Shown in pieces: positions 37,483 to 46,333 of a stretch of DNA of 64,000 nucleotides. Each line of letters opens with the position of its first letter. Positions within the stretch are counted from its first letter, which is position 1. Both the position numbers and the translations under genes were made by a program. Source of the DNA: Lachnospiraceae bacterium (lineage in GTDB: Bacteria; Bacillota; Clostridia; Lachnospirales; Lachnospiraceae); NCBI GenBank assembly GCA_024698485.1, contig JAILRC010000056.1:1-64000 (forward strand), read 5' to 3'. The notes under the pieces are model-generated. The model did no database searches and had not been told where the DNA came from. It was given only the letters and a program-made list of their open reading frames with translations.

Positions 37483-38757
37483 ATGGTTTTTGCAATCATT
37501 TTGTTTGCCGTCACCTATGTTGCGATGATAGTTTTTGACAAGTACAGACCTTTTATCGCATTGGGCTCGGCTCTTATCTTCATTGTTTCCGGAATGCTTC
37601 CCCTTACCGAAGTCTTCCCCAGTCTTGACTTTAACGTGCTCATGATGATCGCGGGCACTATGGGGCTTGTGGCTCTCTTCTCCGAAAGCAGGATGCCCGA
37701 CAGACTTGCGGACATAATCCTTGAAAAGGTGCCCAATGTTAAATGGGCCATAGTCAGCCTGGCTCTTTTCGCAGGCATGATCTCCGCATTTGTGGACAAT
37801 GTTTCCACGGTTCTCATGATCGCTCCCGTAGCCCTCATGATCTGCAAGAAGATCAAGATCAATCCCATCCCCGTCATCGTTGCCATTGCGGTTTCTTCCA
37901 ACCTGCAGGGCGCTGCCACACTGGTGGGCGACTCCACAGCCATCATGCTGGGATCATATGCCAATATGAGCTTCATGGATTTCTTCTTCTACGAAGGCAA
38001 GTTCTCCATTTTCTGGGCAGTAGAGTTGGGTGCGGTGATCTCCGCACTGATCCTTCTGATCATGTTCAGAAAGGAAACCGCAAAAGTGCCCACTGCCGAG
38101 AAGACTCCCGTAAAGGATATGGTTCCCACATGGCTTCTCTGCGGAGCCATCGTGCTTCTCATAGTTGCTTCCTTCATACCCAACACTCCGGCCATCACGA
38201 ACGGACTCATCTGCTGCTCCATGTTTGTTGTAGGGCTCGTGTACACTGCTGTCAGACGTAAGGATGAAGCAAAGGAAGTCATCGTCAATGCCTTTAAGGA
38301 AATCGACTTCCAGACCATCGGCCTTCTTGTGGGCCTCTTCCTTGTAATCGGCGGTATCAGAGAAATGGGTGTCATCGACTGGGTTGCGGATCTTATGGCA
38401 AAGGCCGGCGGAAACAATGTTTTCCTTATGTACACCATCATCGTCTGGGGCAGCGTGCTGTTCTCAGCCTTTGTTGATAATATTCCTTTCGTAGCCACAA
38501 TGCTTCCCGTCATCCAGGGCATGTCCCTGAAGCTGGGCATCGATCCAACCCCACTGTACTTCGGACTTCTTTCCGGAGCCACACTGGGCGGCAACCTTAC
38601 TCCCATCGGTGCGTCCGCAAACATCACGGGCATAGGCATTCTCCGCAAGGAAGGCTGCGATGTGAAGAACTCCGACTTCTTTAAGATCGGTATCCCATTC
38701 ACCCTTGGAGCCATCATCCCCGCATATATCTACATCTGGCTCGTATATGGAGTCTGA
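37483..38757 (+). CDS. ArsB/NhaD-type (CitMHS superfamily) transporter
   Basis: A 424-residue membrane carrier of the ion transporter superfamily. It has about 11 helices in two repeats, with paired re-entrant signatures FVDNVSTVLMIAPVAL and FVDNIPFVATMLPVIQ, plus SNLQGAATLVGDSTAIM and LSGATLGGNLTPIGASANIT. This double pattern defines ArsB/NhaD permeases, which move arsenite, sodium/proton or dicarboxylates; the substrate cannot be decided and no ars genes are adjacent. The ATG at 37483 follows CAGGAGGAACCTTT; the frame is open upstream through the terminator but that part is not coding. Confidence 0.9.
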   Translation: MVFAIILFAVTYVAMIVFDKYRPFIALGSALIFIVSGMLPLTEVFPSLDFNVLMMIAGTMGLVALFSESRMPDRLADIILEKVPNVKWAIVSLALFAGMISAFVDNVSTVLMIAPVALMICKKIKINPIPVIVAIAVSSNLQGAATLVGDSTAIMLGSYANMSFMDFFFYEGKFSIFWAVELGAVISALILLIMFRKETAKVPTAEKTPVKDMVPTWLLCGAIVLLIVASFIPNTPAITNGLICCSMFVVGLVYTAVRRKDEAKEVIVNAFKEIDFQTIGLLVGLFLVIGGIREMGVIDWVADLMAKAGGNNVFLMYTIIVWGSVLFSAFVDNIPFVATMLPVIQGMSLKLGIDPTPLYFGLLSGATLGGNLTPIGASANITGIGILRKEGCDVKNSDFFKIGIPFTLGAIIPAYIYIWLVYGV

Positions 38758-38782
38758 TCTTACAACATCGGAAAAACAAACC

Positions 38783-38818
38783 CGAAGGATACACTTAAGT
38801 ATCCTTCGATTTTTTTTA
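38783..38818 (+). terminator. Terminator of the transporter gene
   Basis: CGAAGGATAC pairs with GTATCCTTCG over a 6-base loop, then ATTTTTTTT. Confidence 0.92.
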
Positions 38819-38915
38819 TGACACCGGGGAGGACCGCTGCAAAGCAGGGGAGGGACCCCGGGGTATATGACACCGGGGAGGACCGCTGCAAAGCAGGGGA
38901 GGGACCCCGGGGTAT
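38818..38915. repeat. Family B repeat, two identical tandem copies
   Basis: Two exact 49-base units head to tail (38818-38866 and 38867-38915), each starting ATGACACCGGGG and ending CCCCGGGGTAT. Perfect identity suggests recent tandem duplication. They lie directly after the terminator's T-run. The remaining intergenic sequence to 39052 holds only a promoter. Confidence 0.95.
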
Positions 38916-38977
38916 GCGAAAGGGATTCTGTGTGAAAATTCTCCGGCGGGACTTTTGTGGGTTTTAGAGCGATTTAA

Positions 38978-39006
38978 TTGTCATTTTGCGGCGGATGTGG
39001 TAATAT
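38978..39006 (+). promoter_or_regulatory. Promoter of the signalling cluster
   Basis: TTGTCA (38978-38983), 17-base spacer, TAATAT (39001-39006), 47 bases before the first start codon. Confidence 0.6.
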
Positions 39007-39052
39007 AACTGAATAATCAGACAATAATTCTGAGGAGCGGGAGAGTTACAGG

Positions 39053-41206
39053 ATGAAGATGTCATCTTTCAGGTTCAACAGATATTTGGTATTCAGGTTC
39101 ATAGCGATTGTATGCTGTACCGCGTTGAATGTGATCCTTTACGGTCTGGTCCACAGACTGGGACTCCCGGTTTATTTTGACACCGTGGGGACCATCCTCA
39201 TCTCCATGCTGGGCGGCACTTTTTCGGGTGTCATCACCGCCGTGGCAACAAATCTCTGTTGCGAGTTCATACAGGCGGATTCTCTGTACTATGCCTTCAT
39301 AGGCATATCGGTGGCTCTTGCCGCGTCATGGTTTACCAAAAACGAGAAATACAAAAAAAGGACAAATGTTATCCGGCTCATTCTTGTGCTTGCCGTACTC
39401 AGCGGAGGATTGGGCATTATTTTCCAGTGGCTTCTTTTGGGAAAACCTGAGTTTTCCAACATAGCAGAGACTGCAAAGGCACTTTCGGGAGGCAGCGGTA
39501 ACGGCTACTTCTTCATGTCCATGGCGCTTGTGATCCTCCTGAACATTATCGATAAAGGCATCAGTGTTGTGCTGGCAGCGGTGCTCTTCTTTTTGATCCC
39601 GCTGAACGTTAGGCAACAGATCAGAACAGGTTCCTGGAAGCAGGCACCTTTGTCACTTCAGGAACTGAAGGAGATAGGAAGAAACAAAGGTCACGTCTTC
39701 GGATCATTGAAGGTCAGGATCGTTTTCATGCTGGTGACGGCAGTGTCTGCCATCGTCCTTCTTTTAAGCTGGGTCAGCATGTCTGCCCAGATCCGTGAAG
39801 AAAACGACAACTATCTGGAAATGGCGGAGAATGCAAGCAGATTTGCGGCAGCCGCCACTGACGGCGACATGGCGGAAAAATGCCTGAGGGAGGGCGGAAG
39901 AGCCGCAAACCGCGTTCAGAACGATCCGGAATACAGGCAATTGGTTGATTTTCTCTCGACATATGTGAACTTCAACGACGCGCTGGAGGTGATCTACATC
40001 TTTAAGGCACGGCAGGAAGGACTTTATGTCATCCTGAGCACCGATGATGCTTTCCTGAACAACAGCTACATCGGAGAAAGATACGTGTACGAAGGCCTTT
40101 TTGAACCTCTGAAGGAGGATCTTTTGACGGGAAGAAGACCCGAGCCCGGGATGGTGAAAAGCGACTACGGTAGGTCCTTCTCCGCATATGAACCCATCTA
40201 CGGATCCGACGGGGAGGTCGTGGCCTATGCCGGTGCGAATGTGTGGGTGGATCGGAATTCCGATTATCTCAGAAAACTGTTTATCAATATGATCCTGGCG
40301 TCTTCGGGAGTTTTGGCTCTCATCATAGCCTTTGGTCTAAGATCCGCCAGAGCATTCCTGATCTATCCCATAGGAAGCCTTGAAAAAAGAATAGAAGGCT
40401 TCATGCAGGCCATGGGCGACGAGAAGGAGATGGAAGAAAACGTAAGGAAGCTGCAGAAACTTGACATACGCACAAACGACGAGGCGGAAGCCCTTTACAG
40501 GTCGGTGTGCGAAATGGCTGCGGGAACCTCGGAACAGATCAGGAGCATCAGGGCCCTGGCAAAGAAGAACGAAAAGATGCAGGAAGGCCTCATGATCACC
40601 ATGGCGGACATGGTGGAGAGCGGGGCTTCCGGAAGAGACGAAAATGCCCTGAGGACTGCGGCATATGTACGCATAATCCTGGAAGGCCTAAAGAGAAAGG
40701 GCTACTATCCCGAGAAGATCACGGACAAATACATAAAAGATGTGGAAATGTCCGCTCCCCTCTATGATCTGGGTAAGATCAGGATCCCGGAGGCTTTGCT
40801 CAACAAAAAAGGCGAACTCACGGAAGAGGAAGAGGAAATAATGAAGAGTCACACTCTTGAGGGCAAGAAGATCCTTGAGAAGACCATGAATGTGGTCAAC
40901 GGTGAAAGTTTCCTGAAGGAAGCCGGGAATATGGCCGCATATCACCACGAAAGATGGGACGGCAAAGGCTATCCCGAAGGACTTCACGGACAGGTGATAC
41001 CTCTTTCCGCCAGAGTCATGGCGGTGGCGGATGCCTTTGACGAACTTACGGCAAAAAGGGGAACACAGGAAGTCCTTCCCATGAACAAGGCTCTTCAGGC
41101 CCTGGAAGAGGAAGCAGGCACGAGATTCGACCCGAAATGCGTGGAAGTTTTGATGGATTCTGCAGCGGATCTCAGGATGGTAATGAAAAAGTATCAGGGA
41201 TCGTGA
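39053..41206 (+). CDS. Membrane sensor with degenerate HD-GYP domain
   Basis: A 717-residue protein. Residues 10-195 form about six helices reminiscent of ECF substrate-binding subunits; a helix at about 225-245, an external sensor (250-405) and a helix at about 408-430 follow, then a linker. The C-terminal domain (about 520-700) is HD-GYP-like: MKSHTLEGKKILE, AAYHHERWDGKGYPEGLHG and ADAFDELTAKR are conserved. The first His site reads ENALRTAAYV (Asn where His is usual) and the HD dyad reads APLYDLGKIRIP (Tyr for His). With these ligands lost, c-di-GMP phosphodiesterase activity is doubtful; it may act as a c-di-GMP sensor. The kinase gene follows after 27 bases. Confidence 0.85.
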   Translation: MKMSSFRFNRYLVFRFIAIVCCTALNVILYGLVHRLGLPVYFDTVGTILISMLGGTFSGVITAVATNLCCEFIQADSLYYAFIGISVALAASWFTKNEKYKKRTNVIRLILVLAVLSGGLGIIFQWLLLGKPEFSNIAETAKALSGGSGNGYFFMSMALVILLNIIDKGISVVLAAVLFFLIPLNVRQQIRTGSWKQAPLSLQELKEIGRNKGHVFGSLKVRIVFMLVTAVSAIVLLLSWVSMSAQIREENDNYLEMAENASRFAAAATDGDMAEKCLREGGRAANRVQNDPEYRQLVDFLSTYVNFNDALEVIYIFKARQEGLYVILSTDDAFLNNSYIGERYVYEGLFEPLKEDLLTGRRPEPGMVKSDYGRSFSAYEPIYGSDGEVVAYAGANVWVDRNSDYLRKLFINMILASSGVLALIIAFGLRSARAFLIYPIGSLEKRIEGFMQAMGDEKEMEENVRKLQKLDIRTNDEAEALYRSVCEMAAGTSEQIRSIRALAKKNEKMQEGLMITMADMVESGASGRDENALRTAAYVRIILEGLKRKGYYPEKITDKYIKDVEMSAPLYDLGKIRIPEALLNKKGELTEEEEEIMKSHTLEGKKILEKTMNVVNGESFLKEAGNMAAYHHERWDGKGYPEGLHGQVIPLSARVMAVADAFDELTAKRGTQEVLPMNKALQALEEEAGTRFDPKCVEVLMDSAADLRMVMKKYQGS

Positions 41207-41233
41207 TCTTCACGTCCCGGAGGTTTGGTTCCT

Positions 41234-44200
41234 ATGCGGTTAAAGAACAGATTAAAAAAATATACTGCCCTTACCCTTATGACAGCGATTCTCACCCTTC
41301 CTGCCATGATGGGCTTTTTGCGGACCGAAAACGGGTTTGCCCTGGCGGGAGAGCGGGATGAGGAGAAAGTGGGCCTCGGAGGCGGATATGCCGCCACGGG
41401 CCGTCTTTCGGACATGGGCTATATGGCGAAACTTTATGATGCAAGGAACGGGCTTCCCACTTCGGAAGCGAACTTCATTCTGGGGGCATCGGACGGATAT
41501 GTCTGGATCGGCGGTTATAGCGGCATCATCCGCTATGACGGCCTGAATTTTGAGCGCCTTCCCGCAAGTTCCGGACTGACCAACGGCAGAGGTCTCTACG
41601 AAGACAGGCAGGGACGCATATGGGTGGCCACCAACGATAACGGTGTTGTGGTCATAGACAGGGGCGAGTACAGACATTACGGTAAAAAAGAAGGGTTACA
41701 GTCCTCCTCTGTCAGGGCTTTTGCCCAGGACTACGAAAACAGGGTTTATATAGGCTACACAGCAGGAGTTGCCTATGTGGATGACGAAATGGTCCTTCAC
41801 AGGGTGGATGACAGCCGGATCAACGGAGAACGTGTCCTGCGACTGGTCACCGACGCTGCGGGTGATGTATTCGGACAGACAAAGAGCGGCAAGATATTTG
41901 AACTCCGTAAGGGAGCCGTGGTGGCCTGCTATGACAGCGACGATCTGAAGATGGGAAAGATCACCACCATACTTGCGGATCCCGTTTCGCCTTGCAGGCT
42001 TTACATCGGAACGGAAGACAGCTGCGTCTATTACGGAAAGTTCGGAGATACGGCTTCTGAGGCGGAACGCATAGATACCGCCCCTGCAGCGAACATACAC
42101 TGGATGTCTTACGAGTGCGGACGGGTCTGGGTCACTTCCGATTCCGTCATAGGCTATCTGGATGAGAACAATAAGTTCGTGGAGATCAAAGATCTTCCCA
42201 TGAACGATTCCATAGAGATGGTGACTTCCGACTATCAGGGCAACATGTGGTTCGCATCCTCGAGACAGGGTGTGATGAAGATAGTTGCCAACAATTTCAC
42301 CGACTTCACCGAAAAAGCGGGCATTCCCGAACTTGTGGTAAATACGGTGTGCATTAACAACGGCGTGACCTACGTGGGAACGGACAACGGTCTTCTGGCC
42401 GTTGGAACAGACAGCAAAGTTACGGAGAACAGCCTTACGGAAAAACTGGCGGGGATCAGGATCAGATGCCTGATGAACGACAGCAGAGGAAATATGTGGA
42501 TCTCCTGCTTTACGGGGCATAAAGGCCTCTGGCGGATGAGCCCCGAAGGAGAGATCCTGGAACTCACCACCGATGAGGGCATGCCCGGAGACGAGATCAG
42601 ATGCACCTACGAAACCTCCGACGGCAGCGTGATCGCAGGAACCAACGAAGGTGTGGCGGTGATCCGGGACGGAAAGGTAGAGAAAAGCTACGGCAGCGAT
42701 GCCGGCCTTAAAAATACCGTGATACTGACGGTCTGCGAAGGGGACAACGGCTCGATCCTTGCGGGTTCCGACGGAGACGGCATATATGTCATCGGTGACA
42801 GCGGCTTAAGCCGCATAGGAACGGATGAGGGCCTTACCAGCGATGTCATCATGAGGATCAAGAAGGATGAAGAACGGGGGGTTTACTGGATCATAACTTC
42901 CAACTCCATCCAGTACATGAAGAACGGTGTGTTGAGTGAGATCAGCACCTTCCCGTACAACAACTGCTTCGACATCCTGTGGGACGCAAACAACCGTCTC
43001 TGGATCCTTTCATCAAGAGGCGTCTACTCCGTGGATGAAGAGGAGATGCTGGCCAACGACCTTCTTAATTACAGACTTTACACTCTTACCAACGGACTCA
43101 CAAGTCTTCCCATAGGACACAGCTACTCCTTCCTGGACGGAAACGGAGATCTGTACATAGCGGGACAGACGGGAGTTTCAAAAGTCAATGTATACGGCGG
43201 CTTTGAAGAAACGACGGGGATCAGGACCACTCTGGCGGGAGTCTTTTATGACGATGTTAAGATAGAAGCGGATGCTAAGGGGATCTATGTCATCCCCACA
43301 GGCAGGGGCAGGATACAGATCTTCCCCGCAGTGCTGAATTATACGGCGTCGGATCCCTTGATCAAAGCCTTCCTTGAAGGCGCCGACGATCCGGGAATTA
43401 AAATGGAGCAGTCCAAACTTGGACCTCTGGAATACACGGGACTGTCCTACGGAACCTACAAGCTCCACATTCAGGTCCTTAAGCAGGAAACGGAGAAAGT
43501 GCTTTCCGACGAGGTGTTCATCATCAAAAAGGAACCTTCGCCCTTTGAACTCCTTACCGTCAGAATGATCGTCATTGTGGCGCTGGTAGTTGTGAGCGGC
43601 GTCATCGTTTGGCGTATCATGGTGGGAACCGTCATCAGAAAACAGTATTACCAGATACAGGAAGCCAAGGAAGAGGCGGAAAGAGCCAACAGCGCCAAGT
43701 CCCAATTCCTTGCAAACATGTCCCACGAGATCAGAACACCCATCAACACCATCATGGGCATGGATGAGATGATCCTGAGAGAAGATGCGGCAAAGGTGCC
43801 CAGGAGTTACTATCTCTCCGTCATGAATAACGCCGTGGACATTAAGAGCGCCGCAGAATCGCTTTTAAGCCTCATAAACGATCTTCTGGACATTTCCAAG
43901 ATCGAATCCGGCAAGATGCATCTGGTGGAAGAAGAATATGACGTGGCGGAAATGCTCCGCTCCCTCACGACCATGGTGAGAGTGAGGAGCGAGGCGAAAA
44001 AACTCTACTTTGACGTGGAAGTGGACGAAAGGATCCCCGTAAGACTTTACGGGGATGACAAAAAGATAAAGCAGATCGTGTTGAATTTGCTCACAAATGC
44101 GGTAAAATATACAGATGAAGGCGGATTCACCTTGAGAGTCTCGCTTATGGAAAAGGATCCCCTTTCCTGTACGCTGAAGATCTCCGTAAAAGACACGGGC

Positions 44201-45484
44201 ATAGGCATTAAACCCGAGGATACGGAGAAACTCTTCAATGCATATGAACGTCTGGATGAAGTCAGGAACGGCGGCATCCAGGGAACGGGTCTGGGACTCA
44301 ACATTTCCAGGCAGTTTGCTGAACTCATGCACGGAAGACTCTGGTGCGAAAGCACCTACGGCAAGGGCAGCGAGTTCATCCTGACTCTTGTGCAGAAGAT
44401 CGCAGACGATACGGAAATGGGCGTTTTCAGGGAAGAAGATGCCAAGAACAGTGCAGGAAGATATGTTCCCAAGTTCGTGGCTCCCGATGCCGATGTGCTG
44501 GTAGTGGATGACAACCCCATGAACTTAAGCGTTTTCAAGGGTCTGCTGAAACCTACAAAGGTGTTCGTTACCACTGCGGAAAGCGGTGAAGAATGCCTTG
44601 AAAAACTGAGAACCGACAGGTTCGACGTGGTGTTCCTGGATCATATGATGCCGGGAATGGACGGCATAGAGACCCTTAAGATAATACGAGAGACAATGCC
44701 CGACCTTCCCGTCTATGCCCTGACGGCAAATGCCACTGCGGGAGGAGACGAGTTCTATAAGTCCAAGGGCTTCAACGGTTATCTGTCCAAGCCCATAGAT
44801 ACGGCGGCCCTGGAGCGCACGATCATGAAGCATCTTCCTCCGGAGATCATCAAAAAAACCGATCCCGAAGAGGATGAGGAAGAGGAACTTTCCACAGAGG
44901 ATCTTGAGTGGCTTAAAGATGTCGAAGGCATAGATCCGGAGGAAGGCTTGCAGAATTCGGGCGGCGTAGCGGCATATGCCCGGTCTTTAAGGATGTTCCT
45001 GGACACGATGGAGTCCTTCGCGAAGGTCATACAGGATGCATATGCTTCCGGGGATATAAAGCTTTATACCGTAAAGGTGCATGCCCTTAAGAGTTCCGCA
45101 AGGATAATCGGAGCTATGGGGCTTTCGGAAATGTGCCGGGCGTTGGAGGATGCGGGAAATCGCAAGGATATGGCCTTCATAGAAGCAAATACGGAAAAGA
45201 TGCTGGAGGCATACAGGGGATTTTATGACAAACTTAAGCCTGTGTACGGAGAAGGATCCGGAGATGAAAAGGATAAACCGGAGATATCCCCGGCGGAGCT
45301 TAAGGATGCATATAGCGTGCTTAAGGATTTTGTACCGCAGATGGACTACGATGCGGTGGAAATGACCCTTGCTCAGCTGAAGGAGTTCAGACTTCAGGAA
45401 GAAGACCGTGAAAAAGTGGAAAAGCTGGGAAAACTTCTGAAGACCTTTGACTGGGAAAAGATGGAAGAGTTATTGGAAAAATGA
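41234..45484 (+). CDS. Hybrid two-component sensor with beta-propeller periplasmic part
   Basis: A 1416-residue hybrid system. An N-terminal signal helix precedes about 700 residues of repeated Reg_prop blades (for example [57 protein letters not shown]) and a Y_Y_Y-like domain ending near 760. A helix at about 770-795 leads to HisKA with [16 protein letters not shown] (His near 831), HATPase (N-box [31 protein letters not shown]), a receiver ([21 protein letters not shown], Asp near 1135) and an Hpt domain ([14 protein letters not shown], His near 1282). Such sensors often detect saccharides, but the ligand is unknown. GGAGG lies 10 bases before the chosen ATG; a TTG at 41225 is less likely. 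Confidence 0.93.
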   Translation: MRLKNRLKKYTALTLMTAILTLPAMMGFLRTENGFALAGERDEEKVGLGGGYAATGRLSDMGYMAKLYDARNGLPTSEANFILGASDGYVWIGGYSGIIRYDGLNFERLPASSGLTNGRGLYEDRQGRIWVATNDNGVVVIDRGEYRHYGKKEGLQSSSVRAFAQDYENRVYIGYTAGVAYVDDEMVLHRVDDSRINGERVLRLVTDAAGDVFGQTKSGKIFELRKGAVVACYDSDDLKMGKITTILADPVSPCRLYIGTEDSCVYYGKFGDTASEAERIDTAPAANIHWMSYECGRVWVTSDSVIGYLDENNKFVEIKDLPMNDSIEMVTSDYQGNMWFASSRQGVMKIVANNFTDFTEKAGIPELVVNTVCINNGVTYVGTDNGLLAVGTDSKVTENSLTEKLAGIRIRCLMNDSRGNMWISCFTGHKGLWRMSPEGEILELTTDEGMPGDEIRCTYETSDGSVIAGTNEGVAVIRDGKVEKSYGSDAGLKNTVILTVCEGDNGSILAGSDGDGIYVIGDSGLSRIGTDEGLTSDVIMRIKKDEERGVYWIITSNSIQYMKNGVLSEISTFPYNNCFDILWDANNRLWILSSRGVYSVDEEEMLANDLLNYRLYTLTNGLTSLPIGHSYSFLDGNGDLYIAGQTGVSKVNVYGGFEETTGIRTTLAGVFYDDVKIEADAKGIYVIPTGRGRIQIFPAVLNYTASDPLIKAFLEGADDPGIKMEQSKLGPLEYTGLSYGTYKLHIQVLKQETEKVLSDEVFIIKKEPSPFELLTVRMIVIVALVVVSGVIVWRIMVGTVIRKQYYQIQEAKEEAERANSAKSQFLANMSHEIRTPINTIMGMDEMILREDAAKVPRSYYLSVMNNAVDIKSAAESLLSLINDLLDISKIESGKMHLVEEEYDVAEMLRSLTTMVRVRSEAKKLYFDVEVDERIPVRLYGDDKKIKQIVLNLLTNAVKYTDEGGFTLRVSLMEKDPLSCTLKISVKDTGIGIKPEDTEKLFNAYERLDEVRNGGIQGTGLGLNISRQFAELMHGRLWCESTYGKGSEFILTLVQKIADDTEMGVFREEDAKNSAGRYVPKFVAPDADVLVVDDNPMNLSVFKGLLKPTKVFVTTAESGEECLEKLRTDRFDVVFLDHMMPGMDGIETLKIIRETMPDLPVYALTANATAGGDEFYKSKGFNGYLSKPIDTAALERTIMKHLPPEIIKKTDPEEDEEEELSTEDLEWLKDVEGIDPEEGLQNSGGVAAYARSLRMFLDTMESFAKVIQDAYASGDIKLYTVKVHALKSSARIIGAMGLSEMCRALEDAGNRKDMAFIEANTEKMLEAYRGFYDKLKPVYGEGSGDEKDKPEISPAELKDAYSVLKDFVPQMDYDAVEMTLAQLKEFRLQEEDREKVEKLGKLLKTFDWEKMEELLEK

Positions 45485-45539
45485 CGCCAAGGCGTTAAAT
45501 ATCATGGGTAAGCCAAAGTAACAGGCGGAAAGGTGCAGC

Positions 45540-46298
45540 ATGGAACACAAGATACTGATGACGGGGGAAAAACAGACATTTCTTACTCGTGTTCTTACAA
45601 ACAAGTTGAATGAGTCGGGTCACGACTGTGAATTCGTTGTCTGGGATGTGGACGGCATAAACAGCAAATGGGACGAATCCACGGTGGTGGTCATGTACAT
45701 TGACGAAAATGAACGCCCCGACGACAAATTCCTTCATTATCTTAGCGATAAAATGACGGAAACGGGAGATATGATGATCCTAATAGGGGCGAAGGACGAC
45801 ATTGACATTGTGAAGACCAAGTTTCCTGTGGAACTGATCTACACCACCTACACCCGCCCGGTAAACAACGATGAATTTATGAAATCCGTGGACAGTCTTT
45901 TCAAAAAGCTGGACACAGGCGAATTTAAGAAGAGCATACTGGTGGTGGATGACGATCCCAATTATCTTGCCCTTGTGAGAGAGTGGCTCAAGGACTGTTA
46001 CAAGGTCTCCATGGCAAACTCCGGCATGCAGGCCATAAAGTGGCTGGCAAAGAACAAGGTGGATCTCATTCTCCTGGATTACGAGATGCCTGTCACCAGC
46101 GGGCCTCAGGTTCTTGAAATGCTGAAGAGCGAAAGCGAGACGAAAGACATTCCCGTCATGTTCCTTACTGGAAAGAGCGACAAGGAAAGCGTTATGAAGG
46201 TGGTGGCATTGAAACCCGAAGGCTATTTCCTTAAGACCATCAAGAAAAAGGAACTTTTGAAGATCCTGAACAATTTCTTTATAAAGATCAAAGCTTAA
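45540..46298 (+). CDS. Two-domain response regulator without output domain
   Basis: A 252-residue protein. Residues 1-125 are a receiver-like fold without an obvious phospho-Asp (VVVMYIDENERPDDKF). Residues 134-250 are a complete receiver: SILVVDDDPNYLALV (acidic pair), LILLDYEMPVTSG (phospho-Asp), VMFLTGKSD (Thr) and YFLKTIKKKELL (Lys). No DNA-binding or enzymatic domain follows, so output is through protein contacts. It lies between the hybrid kinase and the second HD-GYP gene, and is likely a partner of the kinase. CGGAAAGGTGCAGC precedes the ATG. Confidence 0.88.
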   Translation: MEHKILMTGEKQTFLTRVLTNKLNESGHDCEFVVWDVDGINSKWDESTVVVMYIDENERPDDKFLHYLSDKMTETGDMMILIGAKDDIDIVKTKFPVELIYTTYTRPVNNDEFMKSVDSLFKKLDTGEFKKSILVVDDDPNYLALVREWLKDCYKVSMANSGMQAIKWLAKNKVDLILLDYEMPVTSGPQVLEMLKSESETKDIPVMFLTGKSDKESVMKVVALKPEGYFLKTIKKKELLKILNNFFIKIKA

Positions 46299-46333
46299 GT
46301 ATAAATTCGAAAATAACAGGAAGGGAGAAAAGG

